A stretch of 43,272 nucleotides of DNA from Clostridiales bacterium (GTDB lineage: Bacteria > Bacillota > Clostridia > Oscillospirales > Oscillospiraceae): positions 1-43,272 of the forward strand of contig JAJQFJ010000074.1 in assembly GCA_021201185.1 (NCBI GenBank), written 5' to 3'. This document shows, in pieces, positions 42,487 to 43,272 of this stretch (positions are counted from its first letter, which is position 1; every line of letters begins with the position of its first letter). The notes beneath the pieces are model-generated. The model saw only the letters and a list, made by a program, of their open reading frames with translations, ran no database searches and was not told where the DNA came from. Both the position numbers and the translations under genes were made by a program.

Positions 42487-42608
42487 TTACCTCACTTTCG
42501 TTGATTTGTGAGTGCCCTCCGTTCCTTTGGCTGTTGCCCGGAACCTGCTCTGACCTCTCCGGTGCAGCGCCGGTAAACGGCTCACGCTCGGTCATCCTTT
42601 TCAGTGAA

Positions 42609-42635
42609 TCACCGAAGGGCTGACTTCCTGTACAT
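42609..42635 (-). CDS. Candidate 8-residue leader peptide ORF
   Basis: ATG at 42635 follows AAAGGGTGA and encodes MYRKSALR. It is the first ORF of the transcript starting near 42657. A second, longer frame with little resemblance to known proteins opens at 42595 (MTEREPFTGAAP) but has only AAAAGG directly abutting its ATG. Confidence 0.35.
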   Translation of the reverse strand: MYRKSALR

Positions 42636-42663
42636 TGGGATCACCCTTTCTTGATGTGCCTTT

Positions 42664-42692
42664 ATTTTACCAGCTCGTTTCAATTTTGTCAA
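42664..42692 (-). promoter_or_regulatory. Near-consensus promoter of an orphan minus-strand unit
   Basis: On the minus strand a perfect TTGACA, 17 nt, then TAAAAT. It is followed by two small ORFs with ribosome sites and ends at the hairpin 42411-42453, giving a transcript of about 245 nt with no recognised gene. Confidence 0.7.
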
Positions 42693-42699
42693 GCTGTTT

Positions 42700-42892
42700 T
42701 TCGATATATTTTCAGAAAAGTTTTTAACGCTCCGGTTTCTCTTTTTCATCTCCCCATGAAGGATGACTTGCATTTTTACCACGGCAGCGCGATAAATGGT
42801 GTGAAACTTGCGAAAGCAGATTGAAGAAAGGTAGAAAATCACGTTTCAGGCCACTTTTTCCGAAAAAATTTCGGCAGCAGATGAAATTTTAC
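42700..42892. other. AT-rich gap with no recognised gene
   Basis: This part of the 678-nt stretch without an ordinary gene (42414-43091) is clearly more AT-rich than the surroundings and shows no ORF with a credible start. It separates two divergent promoters. Confidence 0.4.
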
Positions 42893-42921
42893 TTGAAACG
42901 AATTGCAGAATTGAGTATAAT
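42893..42921 (+). promoter_or_regulatory. Promoter of the glutamate dehydrogenase gene
   Basis: TTGAAA, 17 nt, then a perfect TATAAT on the plus strand, giving a leader of about 163 nt before the gdhA start. Confidence 0.78.
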
Positions 42922-42927
42922 AGCAAT

Positions 42928-43091
42928 CGAGCGGCAACGGGGCCGGTGTGCAAAGCATTTCTTCCGGGAGAATCGTTCTGCCTGACGACGGGCAGCGCAT
43001 GGAGGAGTGTAGGAGTGGTACCCCCTATGCCCTCGTGCGATGAAGGGGCACGTGCCAATGTCCCCCATCTCTATGGAAGGAATGATTTTTT
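42928..43091 (+). ncRNA. Structured 5' leader upstream of gdhA, possible riboswitch
   Basis: The leader is long and GC-rich compared with the AT-rich DNA before it. It contains a CTGCC/GGCAG hairpin (about 42979-42995). TAGGAG/CCCCTA can pair around TGGTAC (43010-43027). Competing helices form around 43030-43056 (TGCCC/GGGCA, CGTGC/GCACG and the palindrome GGCACGTGCC). GGAGTGGTACC at 43012-43022 resembles the T-box antiterminator core, but stem I features are not evident and the leader is short. No known class is assigned. Confidence 0.45.
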
Positions 43092-43272
43092 ATGGCCATC
43101 AAAAACGCGTATCTCAACAGCGTCTATGAGGATCTGGCGGCCCGTTACGCCGAGCAGACCGAATTCCTGGAGGCAGTCCATGAGGTGCTGGAGACTCTGG
43201 TTCCCGTGGTGGACTCTGACCCCCGCTATGAGGAGCAGAACATCGTCGGCCGCATGGTGGAGCCGGAGCGCA
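43092..43272 (+). CDS. gdhA: Glutamate dehydrogenase, N-terminal part (cut by window edge)
   Basis: Sixty codons are visible. The start MAIKNAYLNSVYEDLAARY is followed by EFLEAVHEVLETLVPVVD and RYEEQNIVGRMVEPER, the conserved N-terminal helix and junction of hexameric (usually NADP-specific) glutamate dehydrogenases. These interconvert 2-oxoglutarate plus ammonia and glutamate. ATG 43092 follows GAAGGAATG. The catalytic domain lies beyond the window. It has a strong promoter and a structured leader, suggesting nitrogen- or metabolite-dependent control. Confidence 0.85.
   Translation, partial: MAIKNAYLNSVYEDLAARYAEQTEFLEAVHEVLETLVPVVDSDPRYEEQNIVGRMVEPER

Noticed and set aside
42257..42595. 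A 112-codon minus-strand frame starting MTEREPFTGAAP
   Set aside because: Its second half is antisense to the GIY-YIG gene and passes through a hairpin, and its ribosome site abuts the ATG. Only its first part, inside the orphan unit, is kept as an open question.
43012..43022. T-box-like core GGAGTGGTACC in the gdhA leader
   Set aside because: The leader is too short for a standard stem I with specifier loop, and none of its conserved elements is evident. Not called a T-box.

Overview
The window is GC-rich and gene-dense. It looks like the chromosome of an anaerobic gut clostridium, probably Oscillospiraceae/Ruminococcaceae-like. The grounds are a GlgC-GlgD ADP-glucose pyrophosphorylase pair, an SDR-type fructuronate reductase, GHKL/LytTR signalling, clear Shine-Dalgarno sites and vegetative promoters of TTGACA-17-TATAAT type. 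No rRNA, tRNA, CRISPR or intact transposon was seen. Nearly everything is carbohydrate uptake, breakdown or storage.

Layout. (1) 1-10851, minus strand: a rhamnoside/beta-glucoside block. It encodes a cytoplasmic GH78 alpha-L-rhamnosidase, a GPH-type sugar:cation symporter, a membrane-tethered GH3 enzyme with permuted domain order, a small four-helix membrane protein, a rhamnulokinase and a lipoprotein cut by the window edge. (2) 11105-13143, minus: a GHKL histidine kinase and LytTR response regulator. (3) 13360-24119, minus: a nine-gene operon that reads as a complete raffinose/sucrose pathway. It runs from binding protein and two permeases (no ATPase) through an AraC regulator, GH36 alpha-galactosidase, a single-pass protein of unknown function, a YesL-like protein and an amylosucrase-type GH13 to fructokinase, bounded by a strong promoter and a terminator. 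(4) 24463-25837: a stand-alone D-2-hydroxyacid dehydrogenase and a tiny Cys-rich protein. (5) 25832-32675: a LacI regulator diverging from a glucuronate operon (uxaC, SDR fructuronate reductase, a GltD-like Fe-S flavoprotein, eda, kdgK). Mannonate dehydratase is absent. (6) 32801-38899, minus: a glycogen cluster glgB-like, glgC, glgD, glgA, with a MITE-like repeat between glgD and glgA. (7) 39113-43272: a Na/phosphate cotransporter, a YczE-like membrane protein, a GIY-YIG protein, a short strongly promoted minus-strand unit with tiny ORFs, and a leader RNA before a partial glutamate dehydrogenase gene.

The most striking observation is the GlgB-like protein. It keeps the full branching-enzyme architecture, but three invariant catalytic residues are replaced: the region I His is Phe, the nucleophile Asp is Ser and the acid/base Glu is Asp. 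Spacing to flanking motifs is preserved. It therefore looks like a pseudoenzyme leading a glycogen cluster that already contains the non-catalytic GlgD. Other items worth checking are the gdhA leader, the minus-strand mini-unit at 42411-42692, the doubly anchored permuted GH3 with its small membrane partner, and the GltD-like flavoprotein inside a glucuronate operon that lacks uxuA.
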